NCBI GenBank assembly: GCA_016617855.1
Contig: JAECUM010096230.1
Span: forward strand, 124,001-188,000
Direction: 5' to 3'
DNA from: Megalonaias nervosa
Taxonomy: Eukaryota; Mollusca; Bivalvia; Unionida; Unionidae
Length of the DNA: 64,000 bases
This document shows positions 36,831 to 48,524 of this stretch, one piece after another. The position numbers and the translations under genes are program-made. The notes beneath the pieces were generated by a model. The model saw nothing but the letters and a program-made list of their open reading frames with translations, made no database searches and had not been told where the DNA came from. Positions within the stretch are counted from its first letter, which is position 1; the number at the start of each line of letters is the position of its first letter.

Positions 36831-37495
36831 GTGCTGATGTACCATAAGATACTATTACATATATATGTACCATACTGTACCATAAGATACTATTACATAT
36901 ATATGTAACCTGATGTACCATAAGATACTATTACATATATATGTAACCTGATGTACCATAAGATACTATTACATATATATGTAACCTGATGCACCATAAG
37001 ATACTATTACATATATATGTAACCTGATGTACCATAAGATACTATTACATATATATGTACCATACTGTACCATAAGATACTATTACATATATGTGTACCA
37101 TACTGTACCATAAGATACTATTACATATATATGTACCATACTGTACCATAAGATACTATTACATATATGTGTACCATACTGTACCATAAGATACTATTAC
37201 ATATATATGTACCATACTGTACCATAAGATACTATTACATATATACGTAACCTGATGTACCATAAGATTCTATTGCAAATATATGTAACTTGATGTACCA
37301 TAACATACTATTATATATATATATGTACCATAATGTACCATAAGATATTATTACATATATATGTACCATTAGATACTATTACATATATATGTAACCTGAT
37401 GTACTAAAAGATACTATTACATATATAAGTACCTTAATGTACCATAAGATACTATTACATATATATGTAACCTGATGTACCATAAGATATGTCAA
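36830..37495. repeat. Minisatellite, about 35-38 bp unit, about 18 copies
   Basis: Copies of ACCATAAGATACTATTACAT followed by ATATATGTAACCTGATGT, or ATATATGTACCATACTGT in a block of variants at 37045-37235. Confidence 0.96.
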
Positions 37496-37509
37496 ATATC
37501 TGATAAATA

Positions 37510-37670
37510 TTTTCTTGCAAAAGGCATCTCTAGATCACTAGCTTTGTTTGTGTACCAAGTTTTCAAAACATGCTTCAAAAGGCATACATAGATCACTAGC
37601 TTGGTATGTGTACCAAGTTTCAAAACAGGTTTCAAAAGGCATCCATAGATCACTAGCTTGCCATGTGTAC
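37510..37670. repeat. Three copies of an about 53-bp repeat
   Basis: Copies contain AAAAGGCATNCATAGATCAC, TAGCTTG and TGTGTACCAAGTTT. Confidence 0.85.
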
Positions 37671-38229
37671 ATACATGCCAAACTCTCCCCCCCCCCCACT
37701 CAAGAGGTATAAGCAGAATTACTGCTACTAGAAGTGGCAAAAAAGTCTAATTTGGGCATAAAAAGTGTAAACTATGTATTACATGCCAGAATTACAGTGT
37801 ATATGAAAAAGATAATTTATACGACCAACCTGGTTCTGCAGCTGGTCAAAATTCTTGTCACAAAGGGCAAAATCCATATAGATTAGAACCAGAATATAAA
37901 CATAAATATATTGAAAAATTATTTATATTCAGCACTCACTTCATCAACTAGCTTATATGTATAACTTCGACTGAATGATTGTGAACTGGAATTCTGCAAT
38001 GATAATGGCCAGGTACTCAGAATGCTGTATTACATTACTCTCATATTCTTATTTTAAAGTTTGTAAAGTGGTGTTGATTTGTCACTGTTTCTGATCCGAC
38101 ATGTTTTGAAGTTTGAAAAGATCCATCTGCTCTAACATTTTCCATCATATAACATCCACACTCACACTGCAAAGTGTTTCACTTAACATCTGGCACCATT
38201 TTCTTTAAAAATATACACTGGTTCACTAA

Positions 38230-39500
38230 CTGACTAGCTCATCAATAAAATGAATCTGGCTTCTTTCTTACCCATAAGTTATCCACCAACTTTAGTGACG
38301 GTAAATGTTTAATAACTGATAAATCTGCGCTAGAAATATTTTTCTTCTTTGAGTCACAGTGACTGATTTCAACAGGTTTCATCCTAACCCCCAGTGCAAG
38401 CCATCCAAAGTTTCTTCCAGATCTGAAACACTGAATTAATGTTACTGTGCAAAACAACATTTTCCTTCTTTCAGTCAGTGACTTTGACCTTTCACCTTCT
38501 GACCCCAAATTAATAGGGGACACTCAACAAATATTATGAACATCTCAGAGTGACAGGTGTAATGTGAAGTGATTGACATCTGTAGCATGCACAATTTAGA
38601 GAATGTTGGCATACCTCTGTTATTTACATGTACTGTGGCTGAAATTTATTTGGATATTTTACTTGTGAAAACTGTACATGATCTAAGCACTCATTGAACC
38701 AAAATGACTGACCCCATGTGCTAAAAGTAATCAACCTGCATTAGTCTAAAGTACACTAACGTCAGCAGTTAATAAAATAGAGAAAATTAATTTTGCCAGA
38801 TTAGACAATACCAGTTTCTGAAAGTGCAATAAATGAATTACCAAGTATTTAAAATGTAAAATAAAATTATCAGCTTTTTTACAATTTGCCTCTTAAGTCC
38901 AGGAAGTGAAAAGGACCAAGTGGAGCTAGCAGATTTTTTATATGTGAACTTCTAAAGTAAGGCCAACCTGTGTACTCCATATCCCATACTATACCATTCA
39001 ATTATATGCCAAAATAAAGGGAATTAAAAGTTCTTCTAACAATACCTAACATATTCTTTTTTTAAATAACCATTATCACCAGCGAGAAAACCTAGGGAAA
39101 TTCTTTTTCTTTAAAAATCTAACCCTATGCAAGATACAAAACTATAGAGCACCACCTAGGCTTCAAACCAGCCACAATGTGTGGTAACTGTAGACAGTGG
39201 TTAACAAGTTATTGTGCAGAAACCATTTTTCTTCTTTCAATGACACCGACCTTCTGACCCCAAAACCACAGGGTTCTCCCTTACCCAAACTTCAAGCCAT
39301 CCACGGAGTTTGGTGTCTGCAGATGATGGATAACTCTAGTTATTGGGCATAATTTATAGCTCTTCTTCTAACGGGGCCTTGACCACTGACCTTATGACTC
39401 TGATATTGACAGAATTCCTCCTTTCTGCAAATGCAAGCCATCCACAATGATAGGTAACTCAGGATGCTGGACCAATCAAGTTATCATGTATAAACAAAAT
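38230..39500. repeat. Dispersed repeat with about 130-bp blocks, split by a TA-flanked element
   Basis: Blocks with ACTTTGACCTTTCACCTTCT-GACCCCAAA, CAAGCCATCCACAATG and GATGATGGATAACTC at 38255-38515, 39165-39290 and 39290-39470. Such 'CCTTCTGACCCCAAA...' blocks are common in bivalve genomes (recollection). The interval 38516-39156 is a separate insertion. Confidence 0.6.
38516..39156 (+). mobile_element. TA-flanked non-autonomous element, copy 1 (641 bp)
   Basis: The sequence is related, in inverted orientation, to 52810-53459 over its whole length (for example TGCCAGATTAGACAATACCA and AACCCTATGCAAGATACAAA). Both copies are flanked directly by TA. The ends are GGGGACACTC and GAGCACCACC, which are only weak inverted repeats. 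No open frame. TA duplication suggests a Tc1/mariner-type non-autonomous element, but the weak ends leave this open. Confidence 0.65.
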
Positions 39501-40384
39501 TGGCAACAGACAGAAGGATGGAGAGACATCATCAAACCATAATACATATGGCAAACATAAGACAATGAATGGAAATAGTGTATGGAAACTATATATCGAA
39601 AATCTAAATGCACTTCTAAAACTATAACAAAAGACAAGTTCATAGATGAAATACAAAATGTAAATGGAATTCAATGAAAATGATAATGGAACATGGACAG
39701 AATGTAAATGGTACACAAATGGAATGCAGATCTGCTAATTGCCAGTTATTTCAGGGTCTGTAGGTGATGCAAGCCCTTGTATTAAATTTATTAAAATCTA
39801 AAACAGTCATCTGTGAGATACAGACATGATTATATGCATTCTAAATTACAATAAAATATAAGGTTTGAATTTTCTTTTATATGCATTTTTGAAGTTGTGA
39901 GTACAATTTAAAGAAATTATTCTCCACCGCTTGTATCTGCAATGTTCTACATTGGTATAAAATTGTATTTTAAGATATTAAGAGTGATTTGTAAATAGTT
40001 GTTTATGTAGGTGTTTACAACCATTAATAATAATATTAATAATAAGACCTGTTGACAACTTTAGGGTAATTTCTCATTGGCTGGTGGGGCCAGGTGGATT
40101 CTTTGAAGAATTAACTTACTTCCCATTGGATGGGCTAGGTCAGGTGGTTTTTTTCTGATAGATTTGCGAAAAGTCACGCAGGATTAGTAGCAAAATGTGT
40201 TTCCACCCCTCACACTTGTATGTAAATACATGGACAATTTTAGTCAGTCTTATTTTGTATATTCTTGTTGTAACATCATTCAGCTGTATTTAATGTTGTG
40301 TTTAGATACTTGTGAGGAAACATTTATTTAGAATATTCATGGAACTACAAAGTGCTCACTGGGCTAAAATATTATTCTGTGACT

Positions 40385-41290
40385 AATAATAATAATAATA
40401 ATAATAATGCTTTATTTATAGAGGGTGACTCATTAGTCAAGGACTATTCTCCCTTGAGGCCCTCTTAAGGAGAGTATAACAATGCACATTATATGAAGAT
40501 AGCAATAATTAGTTTATTTTAACATATTTAGTATTAAAATACTAAATTCCATTATCTATTAGAAACACATACATGCTCATGATATCTCTTCTTAAATACT
40601 CTAATATTTTCAGCAGATTTTACATGTAGTGGAAGCTTGTTCCACAGAACTGTACCAGAGTATTGGAAGCTCTTTTTAAATTGCTCTGTTCTTGGTTTCG
40701 GTGCTAGGAGGTTTCCATGTAATATTGATCTCAACTGGTATTGTGTTGAAAAAGGCCTGAATAAGTCCTGAAGATACTCTGGTGCAGTTCCATGTAGACA
40801 TTTATATAAAAGAACTGCCTTGTGAAAATCTATCCTGTCATATATTGTGAACCATTCGAGTTCTGTAAACAATGCTTTTGAGGGATGATCAATAGATGCA
40901 TCTAAAATTACGTGTGCTGCTTGTTTCTGAAGTTTGTAAATCCTGTCAAGCGCAGATTTAGCACAGTTTCCCCATACATTTGAACAATAATCCATTGTTG
41001 GAAGAATATAATGCTTGTAGCATAGATTGCACGTTTCCGTAGGTAAATATTTCTTGATTCTGCTGAGTAGGGCAATTTTGGATGACAGTGTTTTACAAAG
41101 CTTATCAATATGGTCATTCCATAATAAATTATTATCTACGGACACACCTACAAGCTTTTCATGCTGGACAATTTCTAACGGATGATTATTTACTGTAAGA
41201 GATAGTTCTGGGTTCCCTGACTTGTGTAGCTTTTGTGATGTCCCCAAAATCATTATTGTGAATTATTCAAATTTGTTCTCAACAATTCCA
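40385..41290 (-). mobile_element. 5'-truncated CR1/L2-type LINE with (TTA)n tail
   Basis: The coding remnant at 40552-41253 is the C-terminal part of a non-LTR reverse transcriptase. The 3' untranslated region ends in AATAAAGC and (ATT)n at 40385-40410. A stop codon just upstream of the remnant (about 41270) and the missing palm domain show that it is dead. Confidence 0.85.
40552..41253 (-). pseudogene. Reverse-transcriptase C-terminal fragment (CR1/L2-type LINE)
   Basis: A 233-codon open frame. Motifs typical of the thumb and C-terminal domain of CR1/L2-clade ORF2 are visible. They are EKLVGVSVDNNLLWNDHIDK, then LLSRIKKYLPTETCNLCYKH, then PTMDYCSNVWGN and LQKQAAHVILDASIDHPSKA. Next come LYKCLHGTAPEYLQDLF and YSGTVLWNKLPLHVKS. 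The catalytic YADD part lies upstream and is missing, so no activity is expected. It shares the strand of the host gene, but it is in the intron between E4 and E5 and cannot be spliced in phase. Confidence 0.88.
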
Positions 41291-41294
41291 TTTT

Positions 41295-43140
41295 AATGCA
41301 TCAGGATTGCTGTCAGACCAAAGCATTCAAGGATCTGAAATTCATTTGGAACATTTGATTCCTCTGGACTTAAATAAATTTATCTTACATTTTCACTTTC
41401 CAGACATTTAAAACTATTTCTTCTCATACCAGTCCTTTGTATCCAGACATTGAAAACTATCACCTTTCACATCATCAAATACATTGTGCCTAATTATGAA
41501 TCCTTCTAAGAAACAACCACCAGTGGGCTGTTCAACATGTTAAACTCTGAATCTTGCAGTTTATTCTCTAGCACAATAAGTAATCTCCCAAAACAAAAAT
41601 TGTAGATGCGATTACAAGTGATGGATAACAACACCACATGGATTATTATTGGTGCAAAGTCCCACACTTTCACTTGGCATGCAGTTAACACTTTAGTACA
41701 AAAGTTCCCATTTTGATAATTACCTGATGATAGCCAGAGGACTCTTATCAAGCACCACTTACTTACGTATTGATGAACTTATTAACAAAATAACATTGTT
41801 TTATGATGCTTCTGCAAAAAAAAGTGGCTATATACAGCAGCCACCAATGGAAAATACAAATACTGGCCTTTGCAGAGAGATGACCTCTAAAGGCAGGTTC
41901 TGTTCTCAAACTTGGTTCATGACAAATTTACATACTACAAACTGAATAGCATAATCATTGTTATTAGTAGCATAATCATTGTTTCACACACAGCCATCAA
42001 ATCCAGAAAACTACAACTGTGTATATGCACCTATTTATAGATATCTCTCTCACACCCATGCACGCATGCACACATTTATCTCATTATCAGTAGAAATGAC
42101 TCCTAAATAAAATTACCTATAGACAGCTTACCTGTAATTGTGAAACATACAAGTGACATTTTGCTACTGCAGTTGGTATAATTAGACATGAAAACTAGTG
42201 TTTACACTTTAAACAACTGACAGATTAAGCTCTTCCTCAAACTCACCAAGATCAAAAGACAGTTGGCTTTTGTTCATGACCTTTGATGATCAGCAAATGA
42301 AAAGAAGCTTCCTGGGGCTATGATTAATATCACCTAAACCATAAAGGATATCACTAGTGCAGTGTACCTCTATATGTATTTATTTTTTTTCCACTGGAGA
42401 TAGCTTTGATTCAATATCCTAAAAAAACAATTACCAGATTCATCTTATTAACAGGGAAAAACACTGGATTACGGAAAGTACAATTAAACTATGAAACAGT
42501 GGAAGGTATGGCTGATATGATCCAGTGACAGTGGAAGGCACAGTGAAACCACTGCTTGGTTAAGAAATATATGACTACTGACTGTGGAAGACAGGGTTAA
42601 AAAACTGCATGGTTAAGAAACGCATGGCCACTGTCCATCAAAGGCAGGGTGAAACCACTGATTACATTTATTTAGGAAATTTGCCAGGTGGGAATTAGGA
42701 TGGACACTGTGACCCAGTGACTGCTGAAATTAGGTGACCATCAGGACAGGTTTCATGGAAATATTCCAGGGGGAAATCTGAATGGCCATTGTGACCAGGT
42801 GACCACTGAAATCCGGTTACCATTAGAACAGGTTTAATGGAAATTTGATGGGGGGAGGGATTAGAATGACCACTGTGACCAGTTGACAACTGAAATCAGG
42901 TGACCATTAAGGTATGTTTGAACACACACACACACACACATATAGTTGCTGAAACATGAATAATTAGTTAACCAGCTGCAAAAAATCTATGAAGCCTTGA
43001 ACACTATGCTGTATGATTTTCAGCCATTGCTTTGGAATGTGTTCAGTTAATGAGAGACAATTGCCCATTATAACTCACTACAGACTTGAGACAGTGTGGT
43101 CTAGCCTAGCATTTAGCCTTATATTTCCCTGATGACAAGC
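41295..43140. other. Intron sequence with weak repeats
   Basis: Mostly unique. At 42480-42670 and 42690-42910 there are three or four degenerate copies of blocks with AGGGTGAAACCACTG and GTGACCACTGAAATCAGGTG-ACCATTA. A short CA run is at 42922-42941. No exon recognised. Confidence 0.5.
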
Positions 43141-43144
43141 TGTG

Positions 43145-43735
43145 AATGGGTACATATGGGTTTAATCTTTAATGGACTTCTGCTTTGTCCACACTTTGTC
43201 CCATGCAAAGTGTGATATGTTGTGAATGGGTACATATGGGTTTAATCTTTGATGGATTTCTGCTTTGTCCACACTTTGTCCCATATGCCATGCAAAGTGT
43301 GATATGTTGTGAATGGGAGCATGTAGGTTTAATCTTTGATGGACTTCTGCTTCATCCACAATGTACCATCATGCCATGCAAAGTGTGATATACTGTAAAT
43401 AGGTTGTTGTTGTTATAGGGTTTAACGCCATTTTTCAGCACAAGAAAAGCTAAACATGGCAGCCAGTATAAATGGTGGATGAAGAACCTGTGAAAACCCC
43501 AGAAAGAACCACCGGCCAAAGAGAAGCTACTGGCAAGCATTCTCACATACCAACATTAGCCAAGCCCGAGAATTGAACCCACGCAGACAGAGGTGAGATG
43601 GCAGTGATCCATAATGGTGAGCACTTTAGACCACTCGGCCACTCTGTAAATAGGTACAAGTAGGTTTAATCTGTGATGTACCTATGCTTCCTCCACTCTT
43701 TGTTCCATCATGCCATGCGAAGTCTGATAAGCTCA
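43145..43735. repeat. Minisatellite, about 83-bp unit, 4 copies, one separated by a SINE
   Basis: Copies of a unit with TGTGAATGGGTACATATGGG, TTTAATCTTTGATGGACTTC and TGCTTTGTCCACACTTTGTC. The fourth copy (43655-43735) follows a SINE inserted at 43404-43643. The array ends about 70 bp from the donor of E4. Confidence 0.92.
43404..43643 (-). mobile_element. tRNA-derived SINE (family 1) with 11-bp target-site duplication
   Basis: A minus-strand copy of the element at 10763-11017. The (AAC)n tail is at the left and the tRNA-like head with the A-box (GTGGCCGAGTGGTCTAAAG on the minus strand) at the right. The direct repeat CTGTAAATAGG flanks it at 43393-43403 and 43644-43654. It interrupts the 83-bp array. 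Confidence 0.9.
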
Positions 43736-43801
43736 TGCCCTCTGAACCATTGGTAAACCTTAATATGCACACACAATAAAGAAAAAAATGAACAAACTCA
43801 C

Positions 43802-43981
43802 CAAGGAAGCCATACTGAAAGACAAAGAGACCCAGTCCCAAGGATAGTCCCAGCTCCCATGAAACAGACAGTGCCAGAGTGAATCCTATTAGGCAGTTCA
43901 GGAACAACAGGAAGATGAATAGAACAAAGGTGAAGGAGAATTGGTCTTCAGTGTTCATCTGGGTGAAGGACTTCATCTCAT
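43802..43981 (-). CDS. KIDINS220: KIDINS220 exon E4: TM1 and most of TM2
   Basis: This 180-nt exon has acceptor tatttccag and donor CCTTG|GTGAGT. It completes an Asn codon from E3 and codes residues 148-206. EMKSFTQMNTEDQFS leads from the Walker A helix into a first hydrophobic segment at about 163-184 (FTFVLFIFLLFLNCLIGFTL). A second begins at about 190 (LGLSLGLGLFVFQYGFLG) and continues into E5. Vertebrate Kidins220 has the same arrangement, KLEDEMK followed by the first membrane hairpin, although the hydrophobic sequence itself is not conserved. An in-frame Met at the start of the exon (EMKSF) lies about 1 kb downstream of the CpG-retaining region at 44936-45256. Confidence 0.93.
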
Positions 43982-44935
43982 CTGGAAATAGAAAGAATTC
44001 ACCTCTCAGTCACTGGTTATATATATTACATTTGGTTTGGTGCTTTACACCAGAAGTAGGTAAATTAGTACCAAGGCAATTGACCTTATGCCAGACGATA
44101 GATCGCTCCGCCTACTAAATCACGTGATTTAACCTCCGACAAACATGCAGTATTTGGCAAAGAAATATGTTTCAGTTTAAGTGATATGTTTATTTAATGT
44201 GATTGTATTCTTCTTAAAAATATAAAATTCCAAAGTTGCAATAGAAAATATTTATATATGTAGTTCAAGTTTGTACATTAATAACCTAAGTGTTTTATTT
44301 CAGTAAATAATAACAATCAATTGTAAAGCTGTTTAAGAACTTATTCATATGAAAGGAAACTTGCTCAAAAGATGCTGATGTATTTAGCAGATAATGTTGT
44401 ATTTGTTAATTTTATCTGATTTATGTTTATGCTGCCTTGGAAGTATATGAATTAAAAATTAATAACTGTACATAATAATTTTAAGGTCTACTATGTTCGT
44501 CAAATGGAATTTTGATGTCTGTTGATGTAAACATGTAAATGCATGCTTAATATATCGGAAGATAATTATTTGAAACCTTTATTTTGTATTTCTTTATTAC
44601 TAATTACATTTTTGTATCCCCATCCCTCCTTCAACCCAATGAGAAGTAAAGCGTCACTCTAGTGTCTGAAAGATCGAGACGATAAATCATTAATTTTGGG
44701 ACAAGCCAACATTAAAGTGTAAATTTTCAAACTTTAAAATAATGCAGCCTTGGGTTCAATGCTTCCTATACAAGAATAAATAATATATATCAAAGCCTGA
44801 ATGTTAGGGGGTTCTCCACCTATATTCTTGAAATGTTAATTTTTACATATATATTTTTCAATTTCAAATTCTTTTTTTTCAAGCTATCAATGGGACATAC
44901 CTTTATGCAAACAAACACGTTGTAATTGCCATCAA
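43982..44935. other. Intron sequence upstream of E4
   Basis: AT-rich and unique. It includes the palindrome AAATCACGTGATTT with an E-box near 44115, and a CpG-bearing stretch (CAGACGATAGATCGCTCCGCC) at about 44092. No array. Confidence 0.5.
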
Positions 44936-45256
44936 TTGTGTCTTTTTTCAGCTGATTGTACACGCGAGAAGTCGTTATCCATCGAAGTTTCGCCTATGTT
45001 TCGAGAAAGGAATACATCTAATTCCTCCATTTAGACGATCTGGATATTGACTATCAGAATTGCAAGACTTCTTTTCACCGTTATCGATCGAGAAATCAAC
45101 AAATCATTGCAAAATTTGTAAATACTTATCATAATCAATGCATTGTTGTTACAAACAGCTTGTCGGACGAAAATGGCGGACTTAAGCAATGCCTTGAGGT
45201 GTGTCTAATTTACGCTCGCTGATTGGTTAATTGATCCAACGTGATTGACAAGTGGC
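44936..45256. promoter_or_regulatory. CpG-retaining segment, possible promoter
   Basis: About 17 CpGs in 320 bp, against very few in the surrounding kilobases of gene body. It contains a YY1-like AAAATGGCGGAC at 45171, inverted CCAAT boxes (GATTGGTT at 45221) and an ATG in that YY1 context that opens an 11-codon frame (MADLSNALRCV) on the plus strand. It could be the promoter of an internal KIDINS220 transcript or of an opposite-strand transcript, or part of a recent mobile element. To its right, 45260-45350 resembles a SINE-like block (on the minus strand GTGTCCTTGGGAAAGCTACT). Confidence 0.35.
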
Positions 45257-45372
45257 GATAGGTCAATTGGAGTAAAGTAGCTTTCCCAAGGACACACCAT
45301 GATAGCTGACCCAGGTCGGTCCCGTGATAGGAATAAAACCCACTCCCTTTTTGTCTGAGCCAAAGCAGTTCC

Positions 45373-45399
45373 CATATGTGTCTATACATGACACATATG
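45373..45399. other. Perfect 10-bp inverted repeat
   Basis: CATATGTGTC and GACACATATG separated by 7 bp; could form a hairpin. No known function. Confidence 0.5.
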
Positions 45400-45519
45400 T
45401 AAGATAACGAGTAGTTTTCATAATGACAACATGTTTCTCACACAAAGGCTCATACATTAATGTTCTTAATTAAATATAAGAAAATTACAAAATGAATTAA
45501 GAACAATATATACACAAGG

Positions 45520-47955
45520 GTGCTGGTAGTAAGTAACATGCTGTTGTACTGTACATACAAGGATACTGGTAACAAGTGACATGTTGTATTGGGCATGTTT
45601 ATATGTACATACAAGGATATTGGTAACAAGTGACATGTTGTATTGGGTATGTTTATATGTACATACAAGGATATTGGTAACAACTGACATGTTGTATTGG
45701 GTATGTTTACATGTACAGAAGGCTGCTGGTAATAAGTGGCATGTTGTATAGGGCATATTTATATTGTTACGTATCGGCTCGTTCAAAAGTAACAAAAGAA
45801 AAGAGTGAAGACAACAAGCTTTGTAAGTTTTAACAAAAATAATTTATTTCCCTAGAAAACACGGTGAAAAGGTAAAAATATGAAATAGGACTTACGGTTT
45901 GTGAAGAAAATCCAAACATTTATCCTAGTACTGAAAAAATACAAGTCCTATCACTAAATAATTTTCACTGAATTCAGGTTCGAAAATCTTGATTACGTTC
46001 CAAGATGGAGGACGATGACGTCAGATGAAGTCTTTACACAAATGTCTAGAATTTCACGTTGAACCACAATTTGTACTGTACTATTCCAATTTAGAACGAA
46101 TTTCACTGAATGTCTTTGTCCTAAACCACTTGTGTAGTTCTCCAGGGAAAAATAAATTATTATTTAAAAAGTAGATGAACTCCTATAGCTGTCAACTATA
46201 ACAAGACACATCTCGAGCTCTACAGATGTAAAGAAAAATAAACTCTTTCCAGCACAAGAAAAATAATACCTTCTTCTCAAGGTATAAGAACGACTCTGAC
46301 TATTTCACAGAGACCTAAGTGTTTTTAAACTGAACCAAAATGTCATTTCGTGCAACGCACGAAGAACGCGTAGTTATTTCATCACCTAACAATCACAGTA
46401 CACGATGTAATCACATATTCTTAGAAATGACCTTGGCCATAACCAATTGTTTACGCCGGTTGTTTATCCAGTCAGCAATCTAAAATAATGCTTACGCAAA
46501 CCGAGTCATATTTACGTTCTAAATAAACACAATGTTTCTTTCAAAAATATCAGATCCTGTGAACATAATCATCATCATAATAAAATATAATGATACAAAA
46601 ATGAAATAAAAAGAATTCAAATTTTAACACACAAGTAAATAAACTACATGGTCGTAACAATATGTACACAAGGATATTGGTACCAAGTGGCATGTTTGTA
46701 TTGGGCATGTTTACATGTACACAAGTCTTCTAGTAACAAGTGACATGTTCTATTGGGCATGTTTATATGTACACAAGGTTGCTGGTAGCAAGTGACATGT
46801 ATTGAGTATATATATATATATATATATATATATGTCTGCTGGTAGCAAGTGATATGTTGTATTGGGCATGTTTATATGTACACAAGGCTGTTGATGGCAA
46901 ATGACATGTTGTATTGGGCATGTTTATATCTACACAAGGCTGTTGATGGCAAATGATATGTTGTATTGGGCATGTTTATATGTTAACAAGGCTGTTGATG
47001 GCAAATGACATGTTGTATTGAGCATGTTGATATGTTAACAAGGCTGTTGATGGCAAATGACATGTTGTATTGGGCATGTTTATATGTACACAAGGCTGTT
47101 GATGGCAAATGATATGTTGTATTGGGCATGTTTATATGTACACAAGGATGTTGGTGGCAAATGACATGTTGTATTGGGCATGTTTATATGTACACAAGGC
47201 TGTTGATGGCAAATGACATGTTGTATTGGGCATGTTTATATGTACACAAGGCTGTTGATGGCAAATGACATGTTGTATTGGGCATGTTTATATCTACACA
47301 AGGCTGTTGATGGCAAATGACAAGTTGTATTAGGCATGTTTATATCTACACAAGGCTGCTGGTAGCAAGTGACATGTATTGGGCATGTTTATATGTACAC
47401 AAGGCTGCTGGCAGCAAGTTACATGTACTGAGTATGTATATATCTGCACAAGTTTGCTGGTAGCAAGTGACATGTTGTATCGGGCATGTTTATAAGTACA
47501 CAAGGCTGCTGGTAGCAAAGTGACATATTGTTATACTGTGTGTTTATATACAAGGATTTTTAGTAACAATTGACATGTTGTATTGGGCATGTTTATATCT
47601 ACATAAGTCTGCTGGTAGCAAGTGACATGTTGTATTGGGCATGTTTATATCTACACAAGGCTGTTGACAGCAAGTGAGATGTTGTATAGGGCATGTTTAT
47701 ATGTACACAAGGCTGCTAGTAACAAGTGAGATGTTGTATAGGGCATGTTTATATCTATACAAGGCTGCTGGCAGCAAGTGACATATTGTTATATTGTGTA
47801 TTTATATACAAGGATTTTGGTAACAAGTGACATGTTGTATTGGGCAAGTTTATATCTACACAAGGCTGTTGATAGCAAGTGACATGTTGTATTAGGCATG
47901 TTTATATGTACACAAAGCTGCTGGTAGCAAGTGACATGTTGTTTTGGGTAAGTTG
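45520..47955. repeat. Minisatellite, about 52-bp unit, interrupted by a solo LTR
   Basis: About thirty copies of a unit with AAGGCTGTTGATGGCAAATG, ACATGTTGTATTGGGCATGT and TTATATGTACAC, at 45520-45764 and 46660-47955. The most uniform copies are at 46860-47330. A (TA)n run lies inside at about 46804-46832. Confidence 0.95.
45765..46659. mobile_element. Solo LTR of a retrotransposon, 895 bp
   Basis: A non-repetitive, CpG-rich block inside the 52-bp array. It begins TGTTACG and ends CGTAACA (TG...CA with a 7-bp inverted repeat) and is flanked by ATAT at 45761-45764 and 46660-46663. Removing it with one ATAT restores the array sequence TTTATATGTACAC. TG...CA ends, a 4-bp duplication and about 0.9 kb length fit a solo LTR, perhaps Ty3/Gypsy-like. 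It contains a CRE palindrome TGACGTCA at about 46017. No open frame, and the orientation is undetermined. Confidence 0.75.
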
Positions 47956-48520
47956 ATGTATATCATAATTGTTTTATACGTAACACATTTTATAACATGA
48001 CAACATTACATCATAGATATCCTCTATATGTCACAGGACTATTTCTTTGTTTTTTTAACAGCTAATATACCCATATCATTATTGTTCTATATATAACACA
48101 TACAATAACATGCTGTAAGGCAAATGGGTAATGACCAAGGCATTCAAATGACCAAGGCATTCAAATGACCAAGGCATTCAAATGCAGCTTTTTGAATTCA
48201 ATATATTACAGAATCTTAACTTTGTACTTATGTCAGATAAAAAAATTTCACAAAATTTTAATCTTTGCTTGCCAAGCAAAGGATGCAAATTATTTGATTC
48301 ATATCTAAACTTTCATAATATGAAATAACAAATAATATCCTCTTTGTAAAACACAATAACACATACTTTGGTTATTAAGTATATCTGTGATGTAATGACG
48401 GTCATAATCTTATAACAAAATTTAATTTAGCTATATATTCTCATTGTTTACTTTTTGATGTTTAACTTGTTGACAGAAAAAAATATATGTACAGACACAA
48501 GCAAGTCAATGTACAATATA
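47956..48520. other. Unique AT-rich intron sequence
   Basis: Only four copies of the 17-bp repeat CAAATGACCAAGGCATT at about 48128-48182; nothing else recognised. Confidence 0.6.
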
Positions 48521-48524
48521 TTGT

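Noticed and set aside
38242..38523. 93-codon minus-strand frame next to a dispersed repeat
   Set aside because: It lies in a repeat block that recurs at 39165-39470 with stops; no domain recognised.
32573..43801. A missing short exon between E4 and E5
   Set aside because: Suspected because AGs near 32547 and 32558 give a phase clash with E4. The acceptor at 32573-32574 removes the clash, restores the second membrane helix and leaves no gap against the vertebrate protein.
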